A stretch of 64,000 nt of DNA from Psychroflexus sp. MES1-P1E (GTDB lineage Bacteria; Bacteroidota; Bacteroidia; Flavobacteriales; Flavobacteriaceae): assembly GCF_002836055.1 (NCBI RefSeq), contig NZ_PJBS01000348.1, positions 115,447 through 179,446 on the forward strand, in the 5' to 3' direction. The position numbers and the translations under genes are program-made. Numbering within the stretch: the stretch's first letter is position 1; each line of letters opens with the position of its first letter. This document shows, piece after piece, positions 29,000 through 37,726 of the stretch. A model generated the notes under the pieces. The model made no database searches, was not told the DNA's origin, and saw only the letters and a program-made list of their open reading frames with translations.

Positions 29000-29977
29000 T
29001 TAGTTTATGGATTCTGATGATTTCAATAATAAATTTTTAATGGCTTCAACCCCCTCTTTTTCACTTAGTCTATCCCCCTCATACTCAACGCCAATATAGC
29101 CATTGTATCCAGAATCTTTAACCAATTTAAGGATACGCATAAAATCTAAAGTGGTTTCGTTTCCATTTTCATCAAAGTCATAAGCTTTAGCACTTACTGC
29201 TTTTGCTTCTGCCAACATCAATTCAATACCTTGATATTTATCAGGAAATTCTTCAAGACACTCCCCCCAATTTTCCCCTCCTTTTCGTTTTGTGCACCAA
29301 TTACCGAAATCTGGTAAGGTTCCACAATTTTCCATATCTACCTGTTCGATAGCTTCCATCAACAAAGGAGCATCAGAAGAAAGCCAGCCATGATTTTCAC
29401 AAAGTATATTGATGTTTTTGGTCTCAGCATATTCTGAAAGTTTTTGGAGACCATCAACCACAGAAGGTAACCATTCCTCTGGGTCATTTGTTCCAAAAGT
29501 ATTAACTCGAATAGAATGACAGCCAAGTTTTTGAGCAGCATCTACCCATTTTTTGTGGTTCTCTACAGCTTGATTTCTGATGGCTGTAACTGGGCTTGCT
29601 AAATCGCCTTCGCCATCAACCATAATAAGCACATTATCCATACCTTGTTTTTTACTTAGTATTTTAAGTGAATCAATCACAGCAATAAAACCCAAAGAAT
29701 CGATTTGCTTGGCATAGATATGATTGACATATTCTAGACCTTCAAAGCCCATATTTTTTGCTATTTCAGCAAATTTAAAGGGATCTACTCCTTGTTCATT
29801 AAAAGAACGATGAAGAGACCATTGGGCTAACGAGAGTTTAAAAAAAGGTTTAGTCTCGGCCTTTACAATTCTAGTTTCTGAATTTTCGTCAGAATTATTT
29901 TTTGACTTATTGCAACTTGTCAATAAAGTAATAAACAGAAAACAAAAAACAAAATGGAGTAAAATAGAACGTTTCAT
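29000..29977 (-). CDS. Secreted sugar isomerase/epimerase TIM-barrel lipoprotein
   Basis: 325 residues. The signal peptide ends with LLTSC, followed by an acidic, Asn-rich linker (NKSKNNSDENSE). The barrel carries family motifs SLAQWSLHRSF, ILCENHGWLSSD, CGTLPDFGNWCTKR and GYNGYIGVEYEGDRLSE. Unlike the cytoplasmic paralogue at 25.5 kb it is exported, probably acting on the periplasmic product of the GMC oxidoreductase. First gene of the leftward operon. Confidence 0.9.
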   Translation of the reverse strand: MKRSILLHFVFCFLFITLLTSCNKSKNNSDENSETRIVKAETKPFFKLSLAQWSLHRSFNEQGVDPFKFAEIAKNMGFEGLEYVNHIYAKQIDSLGFIAVIDSLKILSKKQGMDNVLIMVDGEGDLASPVTAIRNQAVENHKKWVDAAQKLGCHSIRVNTFGTNDPEEWLPSVVDGLQKLSEYAETKNINILCENHGWLSSDAPLLMEAIEQVDMENCGTLPDFGNWCTKRKGGENWGECLEEFPDKYQGIELMLAEAKAVSAKAYDFDENGNETTLDFMRILKLVKDSGYNGYIGVEYEGDRLSEKEGVEAIKNLLLKSSESIN

Positions 29978-30192
29978 TAAAATTAAATTATTTGGTTTTT
30001 AATATCAAAAGATCATATTTAAAATTGTGTTGAAGTTTATCCAATCCAAAAAATTGGGTAAACTTCATTCGATGTATTTAAATTATTTTAAATTATTCTA
30101 AAAAAATATAACCGCAAAATAGTAAAATAAGCTAAAAAGTGTATTTTTATTCCCAAGTAATTAAAGAATGATTATTTATTTAAAAAAAATTT

Positions 30193-31947
30193 ATGGCTGC
30201 TAAAACGATTGATATTTCTAATGAACAATTTGATGCTATTGTTGTAGGTACAGGTATTTCAGGAGGTTGGGCTGCTAAAGAGCTCTGTGAAAAAGGTCTT
30301 AAGACCTTAGTTTTAGAAAGAGGTCGTAATATAGAGCACGTAAAAGACTACCCCACTGCCCATAAGGATCCTTGGGATTTTCCAAATGGTGAAAGCGCAA
30401 CAAGAGAAACCAAAGAAAGAAAATTCAAACAACATCGAACAGGCTATGTAACTCGAGAACCTAACCAACATTTTTTTGTTGATGACATAAAGCACCCCTA
30501 TAACGAGAAAAGAAGGTTTGACTGGATTCGTGGCTATCACGTTGGAGGTAGATCTTTGATGTGGGGACGACAAAGCTACCGCTTAAGTGATATAGATTTT
30601 GAAGCTAATAAAAAAGAAGGTATTGGTGTAGATTGGCCTGTGCGTTATAAAGATATTGCCCCTTGGTACGATAAAGTAGAGGAATTTATTGGTGTAAGTG
30701 GAGAAAATCTAGGCCTACCCCAATTACCAGACCAAAAATTGCTTAAACCTATGGATTTAAATTGCGTAGAAGAGCATTTAAAAGCTCGAATGAGCGAAGA
30801 ATTTGATGACGGACGCTTATTAACCATTGGTCGTACAGCTCATATTACAGAGGGGACTAAGCCAGGTTTAGGACGTGTACAATGCCAATATAGGAATAAG
30901 TGTATGAGAGGCTGTCCTTATGGCGCCTATTTTAGCAGTAATTCGTCTACGTTACCTGCAGCTGATGCTACGGGTAATATGACGCTTAGAACTCATTCTG
31001 TTGTTTATGAGGTCATTTATGATGAAACCACACAACTTGCAACTGGCGTTCGAATCATTGATGCAGAAACAAAAGAGAAAATAGAATTTAAAGCCAAAGT
31101 GATTTTCCTTTGTGCCTCTTCAATGGCCTCGGCCTCTATTTTACTTCAATCTAAGTCTAGTCGTTTTCCCAAAGGCCTAGGAAATGATAGTGGTGAATTG
31201 GGACAAAATATCATGGACCACCATTTTCATGTAGGTGCCTTTGGTATTGCAGATGGTTTTGAAGACAAGTATTACAAAGGGAGACGTCCTAATGGTTTAT
31301 ATATTCCGCGTTTTCAAAATTTAGGAGGTAATACTGATAAAAAAGAATTTTTAAGAGGCTACGGATATCAAGGAGGTGCAAGCAGATCCAGTATTTCTGA
31401 AATGGTAGCAGAGTTAAAATATGGCCCAAAACTTAAAGAAGCTATACTTAAACCAGGGGAGTGGAATATTAGCTTATTAGCTTTTGGAGAAACCTTACCA
31501 GATAGCAGTAATCGTATGTATATGAACTACGATATAAAAGATGAATGGGGCTTACCAACTATAACTTTCGATGCTGATTTTGGAAAAAATGAATTAGCAA
31601 TGCGAAAAGATATGAAAGAGCAAGCCGTAAAAATGCTAGAAGTAGCAGGTTTTAAAAGCGTGGAGGGATACGACCTTGAGGACCGACGAGCTATGGGCCT
31701 AGGCATCCATGAAATGGGAACAGCTCGCATGGGGAGAGATCCTAAAACATCTGTGCTGAATGAACATAACCAAGTTCACACCTGTAAAAATGTGTACGTA
31801 ACAGATGGTGCTTTTATGACCTCATCAGGTTGTCAAAACCCATCGTTGACTTATATGGCATTTACAGCTAGAGCAGCTCATCATGCTGCAGAGCATCTCA
31901 AAAAGAGTTTAACTCAAAAAGAACTTAACTTAAAAGATATCACATGA
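30193..31947 (+). CDS. GMC-family oxidoreductase (sugar C3-dehydrogenase type)
   Basis: FAD-dependent dehydrogenase, 584 residues. The N-terminal dinucleotide fold is AIVVGTGISGGWAAKELCEKG, and the GMC signature region is GGRSLMWGRQSYRLSDIDFEA. The C-terminal GMC domain has GIHEMGTARMG and NVYVTDGAFMTSSGCQNPSLTYMA with a His/Asn-type active site. The Cys cluster QCQYRNKCMRGCPYG is usual in this subgroup. No own signal peptide; export with the next gene's twin-Arg-like leader is plausible. Divergent from the leftward operon. Confidence 0.92.
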   Translation: MAAKTIDISNEQFDAIVVGTGISGGWAAKELCEKGLKTLVLERGRNIEHVKDYPTAHKDPWDFPNGESATRETKERKFKQHRTGYVTREPNQHFFVDDIKHPYNEKRRFDWIRGYHVGGRSLMWGRQSYRLSDIDFEANKKEGIGVDWPVRYKDIAPWYDKVEEFIGVSGENLGLPQLPDQKLLKPMDLNCVEEHLKARMSEEFDDGRLLTIGRTAHITEGTKPGLGRVQCQYRNKCMRGCPYGAYFSSNSSTLPAADATGNMTLRTHSVVYEVIYDETTQLATGVRIIDAETKEKIEFKAKVIFLCASSMASASILLQSKSSRFPKGLGNDSGELGQNIMDHHFHVGAFGIADGFEDKYYKGRRPNGLYIPRFQNLGGNTDKKEFLRGYGYQGGASRSSISEMVAELKYGPKLKEAILKPGEWNISLLAFGETLPDSSNRMYMNYDIKDEWGLPTITFDADFGKNELAMRKDMKEQAVKMLEVAGFKSVEGYDLEDRRAMGLGIHEMGTARMGRDPKTSVLNEHNQVHTCKNVYVTDGAFMTSSGCQNPSLTYMAFTARAAHHAAEHLKKSLTQKELNLKDIT

Positions 31948-32546
31948 AAAGAAGAGACGCGATAAAACGCATGGGGTACGCTGCTGGATTTGTGGTGATT
32001 ACACCAACTATTTTAGGAATTTTGAATAGCTGTACAACCGAAGTTGCTAAATGGACTCCTAAATTTTTAATGCCAGAACAAGCTGAGGTTTTAATCAAAT
32101 TGGTAAACGTTTTTTTACCTAAAACCAGTTTGCCTTCTGCTACAGATGTTAATGTTCCCGAATTTATAGACCGTTATGTGGATGAAGTTTTTACCATAGA
32201 AGATCAACAACTCTTCAAGGCTGCTTTTAGTAACACCATGACAAAAATTAGTAAACACCAAGGTATAGAAGCATTAGATGAGGTTAAAGACTCTCAGCTC
32301 AAAGCTTTTCTGGATGAGCATTTGATGGTTAAAGATGAAGTTGATACTGAACGTGAGGCTAATCCAGATTTTAAAGGGAAAACGACTTCAGAATTTCTAA
32401 ATACTATCAAAACTATGACAATACAAGCCTATCTTACCAGTGAAAAAATAGGTGAAGACGTACTGTCTTATGACCCAGTTCCTGGTGCTTATTATTGTGG
32501 TGATTTGGAGTCTCTTACAGAGGGTAAGTCATGGTCTTTAGATTGA
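31944..32546 (+). CDS. Gluconate 2-dehydrogenase subunit 3 family protein
   Basis: 200 residues. The N-terminus KRRDAIKRMGYAAGFVVITPTILGIL is a twin-arginine-type leader ending at a Cys (LNSC), so it is exported and perhaps lipidated. The remainder matches the small subunit of GMC-type sugar dehydrogenases (AEVLIKLVNVFLPKTSLPSA). Its ATG overlaps the GMC stop as ATGA, so the two are translated together and form a complex. No cytochrome-c subunit gene follows, so the electron acceptor is encoded elsewhere. Confidence 0.9.
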   Translation: MKRRDAIKRMGYAAGFVVITPTILGILNSCTTEVAKWTPKFLMPEQAEVLIKLVNVFLPKTSLPSATDVNVPEFIDRYVDEVFTIEDQQLFKAAFSNTMTKISKHQGIEALDEVKDSQLKAFLDEHLMVKDEVDTEREANPDFKGKTTSEFLNTIKTMTIQAYLTSEKIGEDVLSYDPVPGAYYCGDLESLTEGKSWSLD

Positions 32547-33083
32547 ATAATTTACGTTTAAATTCAAATCTTACCGATAAAACAAAGTGTGTGAGGGATG
32601 AGAAGAATAAAAACCGAAAGATTCATGAGGAGGCTTAGACAATGTCTTGTTATAAAAATATTTTTTAATTGGTCCTTATCACTTAAAATAGCTTAATCTT
32701 TAGATGTCAAGTCAGGCTGAAATTGCCTCCGGAATACAATACTATTTATTTCATTCAAAAGCTTAAGTAGCTCTCCTGTGGTGGTGTTATCTGCCTTAAA
32801 TATAGAAACCACTATATACAGGTTTCTTACACCAATTGAAACCTATAATGTCGCAACAAATTGTTTTACCAATACAAATTCGGCACAGGCTTTTTATCAA
32901 AAATAGTTACCATGACTAAGGCTATGCTAATTATTTTCAACTTCGATCAATCAAAAAATAATTAAATATAGTTTTCAGCAAAAGATATTATTTACTGAAA
33001 ACTTAATCCTATTCCTCATAAACTAAAACACCTACTATCCAGCAGATCTTTTAGTTTGTAAGGATCGGTATTATTTCATTTCG
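32547..33083. other. Gene-free interval with a MITE remnant
   Basis: 537 bases. It contains MITE copy B (32832 to about 32969). Immediately after the point where MITE homology ends, there is an inverted repeat GTTTTCAG (32971-32978) / CTGAAAAC (32995-33002). The rest shows no gene or terminator. Confidence 0.6.
32832..32969 (+). repeat. MITE copy B (right end lost)
   Basis: The left terminus CCAATTGAAACCTATAATGTCG and the core aaggctatgctaattatttt are retained. The right inverted repeat is missing or diverged beyond recognition. The flanking dinucleotide on the left is CA instead of TA. Its middle contains accaatacaaattcggcacaggc, related to one arm of the hairpin in copy E. Confidence 0.75.
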
Positions 33084-34040
33084 TTAGTTGACATGCTCAA
33101 GCGATTTCACACCTTCTAGCATTTTTTTAACAATCATGTTCAAATCAAAATTATGTTTCCAATTCCAATCTTTTCTAGCTTCAGAGTCATCTATACTACT
33201 TGGCCATGAATCGGCAATATCTTGACGAAAATCGGGCTCATAATCAATTTCAAAATTCTCAATGTGCTGCTTGACCAACTTGGATAAATCATCTGGGGTA
33301 AAACTCACTCCAGACAGGTTGTATGAGGATCTCACCTTGATGTCTTGGCTAGGAGCATCCATAATGGAAATTGTCGCTTTAATAGCATCATCCATATACA
33401 TCATAGGAAGCGCTGTATCTTTAGATAAAAAAGAAGTGTATTTAGAGTTTTTCAAAGCCTCGTGGAAAATTTCTATCGCATAGTCTGTCGTTCCTCCTCC
33501 TGGCGGCGTTTTATAACTTATGAGCCCTGGATACCTAATACTTCTTACATCTACTCCGTAGCGTTTGTGGTAATACGCACACCAACGTTCTCCAGCTTGC
33601 TTACTAATACCGTAAACCGTGGTCGGTTCCATAATTGTGCGTTGAGGGGTATCATTTTTGGGAGTTGTTGGGCCAAAAACAGCAATACTCGAAGGCCAAA
33701 ACACTTTTGAAATCAACTTGTTTTTAGCAAGGTTCAACACATTAAATAAAGAGGTCATGTTAAGGTCCCATCCTTTGTCTGGAAATTTTTCAGCAGTGCC
33801 ACTTAACATTGCTGCCATCATATACACTTTATCTATCTGATGAGTTTTTACCACGTTTTCAAAATCTGAATAATTGGTAGCGTCAAAGATTTCAAATGGA
33901 CCTGAGTTTGACTCTGGAGATGTTGGGCGTTTTATATCACTGGCAATGACCATATCATTACCGTGAATTTCTCTAAGGGCAAGGGTTAATTCTGAACCTA
34001 TTTGTCCACAAGCACCAACTATTAGTATTTTTGATGACAT
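33084..34040 (-). CDS. NAD-dependent epimerase/dehydratase, L-threonine 3-dehydrogenase-like SDR
   Basis: 318 residues of the extended SDR family. It has the NAD motif GACGQIGSEL, the active-site pair YGISK with an upstream Ser (FWPSSIAVFG), and the GalE-like L-threonine 3-dehydrogenase pattern VRSIRYPGLISYKTPPGGGTTDYA. It would oxidise L-threonine to 2-amino-3-ketobutyrate in the cytoplasm. Length is typical (about 315). Monocistronic. A sugar-nucleotide epimerase is less likely because of the GGGTTDYA segment. Confidence 0.88.
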   Translation of the reverse strand: MSSKILIVGACGQIGSELTLALREIHGNDMVIASDIKRPTSPESNSGPFEIFDATNYSDFENVVKTHQIDKVYMMAAMLSGTAEKFPDKGWDLNMTSLFNVLNLAKNKLISKVFWPSSIAVFGPTTPKNDTPQRTIMEPTTVYGISKQAGERWCAYYHKRYGVDVRSIRYPGLISYKTPPGGGTTDYAIEIFHEALKNSKYTSFLSKDTALPMMYMDDAIKATISIMDAPSQDIKVRSSYNLSGVSFTPDDLSKLVKQHIENFEIDYEPDFRQDIADSWPSSIDDSEARKDWNWKHNFDLNMIVKKMLEGVKSLEHVN

Positions 34041-34160
34041 AAATAATATTTTTTAGCAAATTTAAGCTTTGAAAAGCATTTAAAAATAAAATATCCGTAA
34101 TTATGAAAAACTTAGCCTATCAACCTCTAAATTTGATTTTGAAAACATTTTATCATGTGT

Positions 34161-34688
34161 ATGCGGTATAAACTTAAAATAATTGGAATTCTCTTTTTTA
34201 TACTTTCTTCTTTATCCTGTTCAGACAAAAAGAACGAAGAAGATTCTAGTAAAGGGAAAGCTAACATCAATCAAGATCTAGTTAAGAAAATAGAGTTGGA
34301 CAGCATTAAGCTTATTAAATTATCTCCACGCTCTAGAAAAATAACCGATAATTGGATGATGTATGTTGCGCTCAACTCTGAGATTGAACGGTTGGAGACC
34401 TATAGCATTCAAGACATTATCGATAATTCAATGACAATTCGCTCGGTAACAGATTCTTTATCTGAAACTATTCCCGAGATTTTTAAAACCAATGCCATCC
34501 TAGCGAGAGTAGTCACCTTAAAAACACATTCAGAATTATTAAGGGAAAACTCGACTAGAATTGAACCTGTCCTTTCAGAGATTGAAAAATTAAGTGCAAA
34601 GCTAAAGTTTGATTTTAGAAATCTCAATATTCAATTAAATGAAGTTTTTATCATCCAAGATAATCTTGGAGAAAAAGACACTCCCTAA
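34161..34688 (+). CDS. Hypothetical lipoprotein
   Basis: About 175 residues. The signal peptide MRYKLKIIGILFFILSSLSC has a lipobox, then SDKKNEEDSS. The mature part is helical (ELLRENSTRIEPVLSEIEKLSAKL) and may form a coiled coil near the C-terminus. No family recognised. An ATG six bases earlier is also open. It is followed 12 bases later by an NTF2-like gene. Confidence 0.75.
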   Translation: MRYKLKIIGILFFILSSLSCSDKKNEEDSSKGKANINQDLVKKIELDSIKLIKLSPRSRKITDNWMMYVALNSEIERLETYSIQDIIDNSMTIRSVTDSLSETIPEIFKTNAILARVVTLKTHSELLRENSTRIEPVLSEIEKLSAKLKFDFRNLNIQLNEVFIIQDNLGEKDTP

Positions 34689-34700
34689 AAGCAATTGGTC

Positions 34701-35186
34701 ATGAAACTACTCTTTACTTTTCTATTCGGTTGTCTAAGCTTTACATCTGTAGCACAAAAGAAGGCTATAGAACAGACTATCAAACAATGGCACAAAGCAG
34801 CAGAAACGGCTGATTTTAAAACCTATTTCAATTTAATGACCGAAGACGCCGTATTCGTAGGATCTGATGCTTCTGAAGTATGGAATTATAAAGAATTTAA
34901 AGCTTTTGCGAAGCCCTATTTTGATGCCGGTAAAGCCTGGACATTTACACCTGTTCATCAAAATGTTTACCTAAGCCCCAATCAACAAATGGCTTGGTTC
35001 GACGAAACCTTAGATTCAAAACACATGGGGGTGTGTAGAGGATCTGGTGTATTGACAATGCAGAAAGATGAAACTTGGAAAATAGCACACTATGTCTTGT
35101 CTATCGCTATACCAAATCCAGATGTGGATAAAGTCGTAAAGCTTAAAGAGGAATTGGATAAGGCCTACTTAAAAACAATCGATTAA
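34701..35186 (+). CDS. Secreted NTF2-like / SnoaL-like (DUF4440-type) protein
   Basis: 161 residues. After a signal peptide (ending SVAQ), an NTF2-like fold follows: IEQTIKQWHKAAETADFKTYFNLMTEDAVFVGSDA is its helix-strand opening, with WKIAHYVLSIAIPNP as the closing strand. Such proteins bind small ligands or act as accessory domains; no activity can be assigned. The ATG at 34701 is chosen over the TTG six bases upstream because it starts the signal peptide. Confidence 0.82.
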   Translation: MKLLFTFLFGCLSFTSVAQKKAIEQTIKQWHKAAETADFKTYFNLMTEDAVFVGSDASEVWNYKEFKAFAKPYFDAGKAWTFTPVHQNVYLSPNQQMAWFDETLDSKHMGVCRGSGVLTMQKDETWKIAHYVLSIAIPNPDVDKVVKLKEELDKAYLKTID

Positions 35187-35246
35187 GAGTTTTTGAGCCA
35201 AAACATTAAAAGATGTATTTTTAGCCAACACATTAAATAAACCATT

Positions 35247-37300
35247 ATGAATAAAGTGAAAATACTATTGATGTCATTCAGTGCATTAGCTTTGCTTTTT
35301 TCGTGTCAGGATTCTAACAAAGAAGCCGATAACGAAGAGAAAGGGATTACCATGAAATACATGGACACAGCAGTGAATCCACAAGACGACTTTTATAGCT
35401 ACGTCAACGGAGGCTGGATGAAAACTGCAGAGATTCCAGATGATAGAACATCTTGGGGTGGTTTTCAAATCTTGAGAAAATCTACGGACACCGATGTTTT
35501 AGGGATTCTTAAAGAAGCTGAAAGCTCAGGAAAGTATGATGCAAATTCCGATCAAGGAAAAGCCATTCAGGTGTTTAACTCTATCATGGATACCGTTTCT
35601 AGAAACGGTGCTGGAATAAGCCCGCTCACTGGGAAGCTTGACTTAATTTCTAAAATTAAGGACAAGAAAGATATTCAAAAACGCCTTGCAGAACAACCGA
35701 CTTCTGTGTCGTCTCCGTTTTTTGGAATTTCCTCATATTCAGACCCAGATGATAGCGACGTGAATGTTGCTTACGTAGGAACTGGAAGTTTAGGTCTTCC
35801 AGACCGAGACTATTATCTTGAGGAGGATGACAATTCAAAAGAGATCAGAGAAAAATACAAAGAACATATCGCAAGTATGTTGACGTATTTTGGCGAATCT
35901 CAAGACGACGCTAAATTTAAAGCTGAAACTATTTTAGCTCTAGAAACTAAACTAGCAGAACCTAGATTGGATAAGGTTGCTAGAAGAGATTTTAGAAATT
36001 TCAATAATAGATATGCTGTAAGCGATCTTGGAGAAGTCTCTAAAAATATCGATCTAAAAACGTATATGACTGATTTAGGCATTGAAACTTTGCCAGATAC
36101 CGTTTTGGTTATGGAGCCTAAATACATGGCCGCTTTGGACGAACTGATGGCCGATACTTCTCTTGAAGATTTAAAAACTTTGATGAGATGGTCTACTATT
36201 AACGACGCTTCAGATCAATTAAGCACAGATATCGCTACGACCAACTGGGAGTTTTATAGCAAAACCCTAAGCGGTGCTAAAGCTCAACGCCCACTAGACG
36301 AAAGAGCTCTTTCTGTTGTAAATGGAAGTATTGGTGAAGCTGTAGGTAAACTCTATGTAGATCAAAAATTTCCGCCAGAGGCTAAAGAAAAGGCTGAGAA
36401 AATGGTAGCGAATGTCATTACAGCTTTCAAAAACAGAATTAATGATTTGGAGTGGATGACTGCGGAAACCAAAACACAAGCCATTGAAAAGCTTAACAAA
36501 TTCACTGTTAAAATTGGATATCCAGATGAGTTTGAGGATTACAGCGATCTTAAAGTGGTTCCTGAAAATACCTTTTACGAAAACATGCAAGCGGTATCTT
36601 CTGGAATTATTTAGATAATTTGAGTAAAATTGGTAAGCCTGTGGATAAAACAGAATGGGGAATGTCTCCACAAACGGTAAATGCATATTTCAACCCACTT
36701 TATAATGAAATCGTTTTTCCTGCTGCTATCTTACAGCCTCCTTTCTACGATTATGAGGCAGATGCCGCCGTGAATTATGGAGGAATAGGTGCTGTTATTG
36801 GTCACGAAATTTCTCATGCTTTCGATGATAGTGGAGCTAGATTTGATTCTGACGGAAACCTCAACAACTGGTGGACCGATGGAGATCTTGAGCAATTTAC
36901 TGAACGAGGAAATAAATTAGCGGACTTATACAGCAGTGTAGAAGTTCTTGACAGTGTTTACATCAATGGTAATTTCACACTAGGGGAAAATATCGGAGAT
37001 CTAGGAGGTGTTTTAGGCGCTTATGATGGCCTAATGTTGCATTATGAAAACGACAAAAAGCCCGAAAAAATCAATGGATTTACACCGGAGCAACGCTTCT
37101 TTATGTCTTGGGCAACCGTTTGGAGAACCAAAGTAAGAGAAGAAGCTTTGAGAACACAAATCAAAACAGACCCTCATTCTCCAGGACAATATAGAGCGTA
37201 TATTCCACTACAGAACGTGGATGCCTTCTATGAAGCTTTTGATTTAAAAGAAGGAGACGACTTATATATCGCTCCAAAAGATAGAGTGAGAATTTGGTAA
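35247..37300 (+). pseudogene. M13-family metallopeptidase (PepO/neprilysin-like), one frameshift
   Basis: Two frames together give a full-length M13 peptidase of about 680 residues. The first (35247-36614) has a lipoprotein signal (LLFSC) and the N-terminal domain (DDFYSYVNGGWMKTAEIP). The second, readable from about 36600, has the zinc site VIGHEISHAFDD and the third ligand in ENIGDLGG. Near 36600 the frame shifts by one missing base: out-of-frame translation gives WNYLDNLSKIGKPVDKTEW, exactly the expected continuation. All catalytic residues survive, so this is either a recent lesion or a sequencing error. Confidence 0.85.
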
Positions 37301-37340
37301 GTCAATCATAAATTTAGCTTTTAAACTAAGTCAATTCATA

Positions 37341-37377
37341 ATAAAGCGGCTGCAAATTCATTTGTAACCGCTTTATT
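37341..37377. terminator. Terminator hairpin after the M13 gene
   Basis: ATAAAGCGG and CCGCTTTAT form a nine-base stem with a partly paired interior (gcaaa/tttgt). It is AT-flanked on both sides, so it could terminate the M13 gene transcript. Confidence 0.65.
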
Positions 37378-37521
37378 TATTTAAGCCAGTTAACCCCCTG
37401 TTATCAGAAATTTTTAAGATTACCCTGTTGTATTGTTTCCCGGCTTCCCAATGACAAACTCCTGATTTTATATTGTACTTAAAGGCACAATCTATTGATA
37501 GGATTGTGCTACATGTTACCC

Positions 37522-37550
37522 CTCTTTAGTCCCTGACGGGACCATTAGAG
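37522..37550. repeat. REP-like imperfect palindrome
   Basis: CTCTTTAGTCCC and GGGACCATTAGAG flank a TGAC loop, with one unpaired base and a perfect inner stem GTCCC/GGGAC. It is isolated in a spacer. Bacteroidota genomes carry short palindromes of this style associated with REP-type transposases, but no such transposase is present here. Confidence 0.45.
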
Positions 37551-37726
37551 GTGTTGTTCTCTTTTACAAGGTAACGCCAAGCCCAATTTTAAACCCCTCA
37601 ACTCACGTTATCAACATGTCCCGTTAGAGACTCACTCTCAGTAAAAAAAGGTCAACGAAAAAATAGCGGGCCGTTAGGTACGCCCTATGGTTTTGTAATT
37701 ATAAATCACAAAAAGCCATTCAAAAA

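Larger units (their letters stand above)
37301..37726. other. Intergenic region with terminator and palindromes
   Basis: 426 bases between convergent peptidase genes. It holds a terminator hairpin (37341-37377), an imperfect palindrome at 37522-37550 and smaller inverted repeats (acaatc/gattgt near 37489-37507). No coding frame is seen. The part from about 37480 to 37690 has higher GC than usual for spacers here and looks like a REP-type or degraded mobile sequence. Confidence 0.55.
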
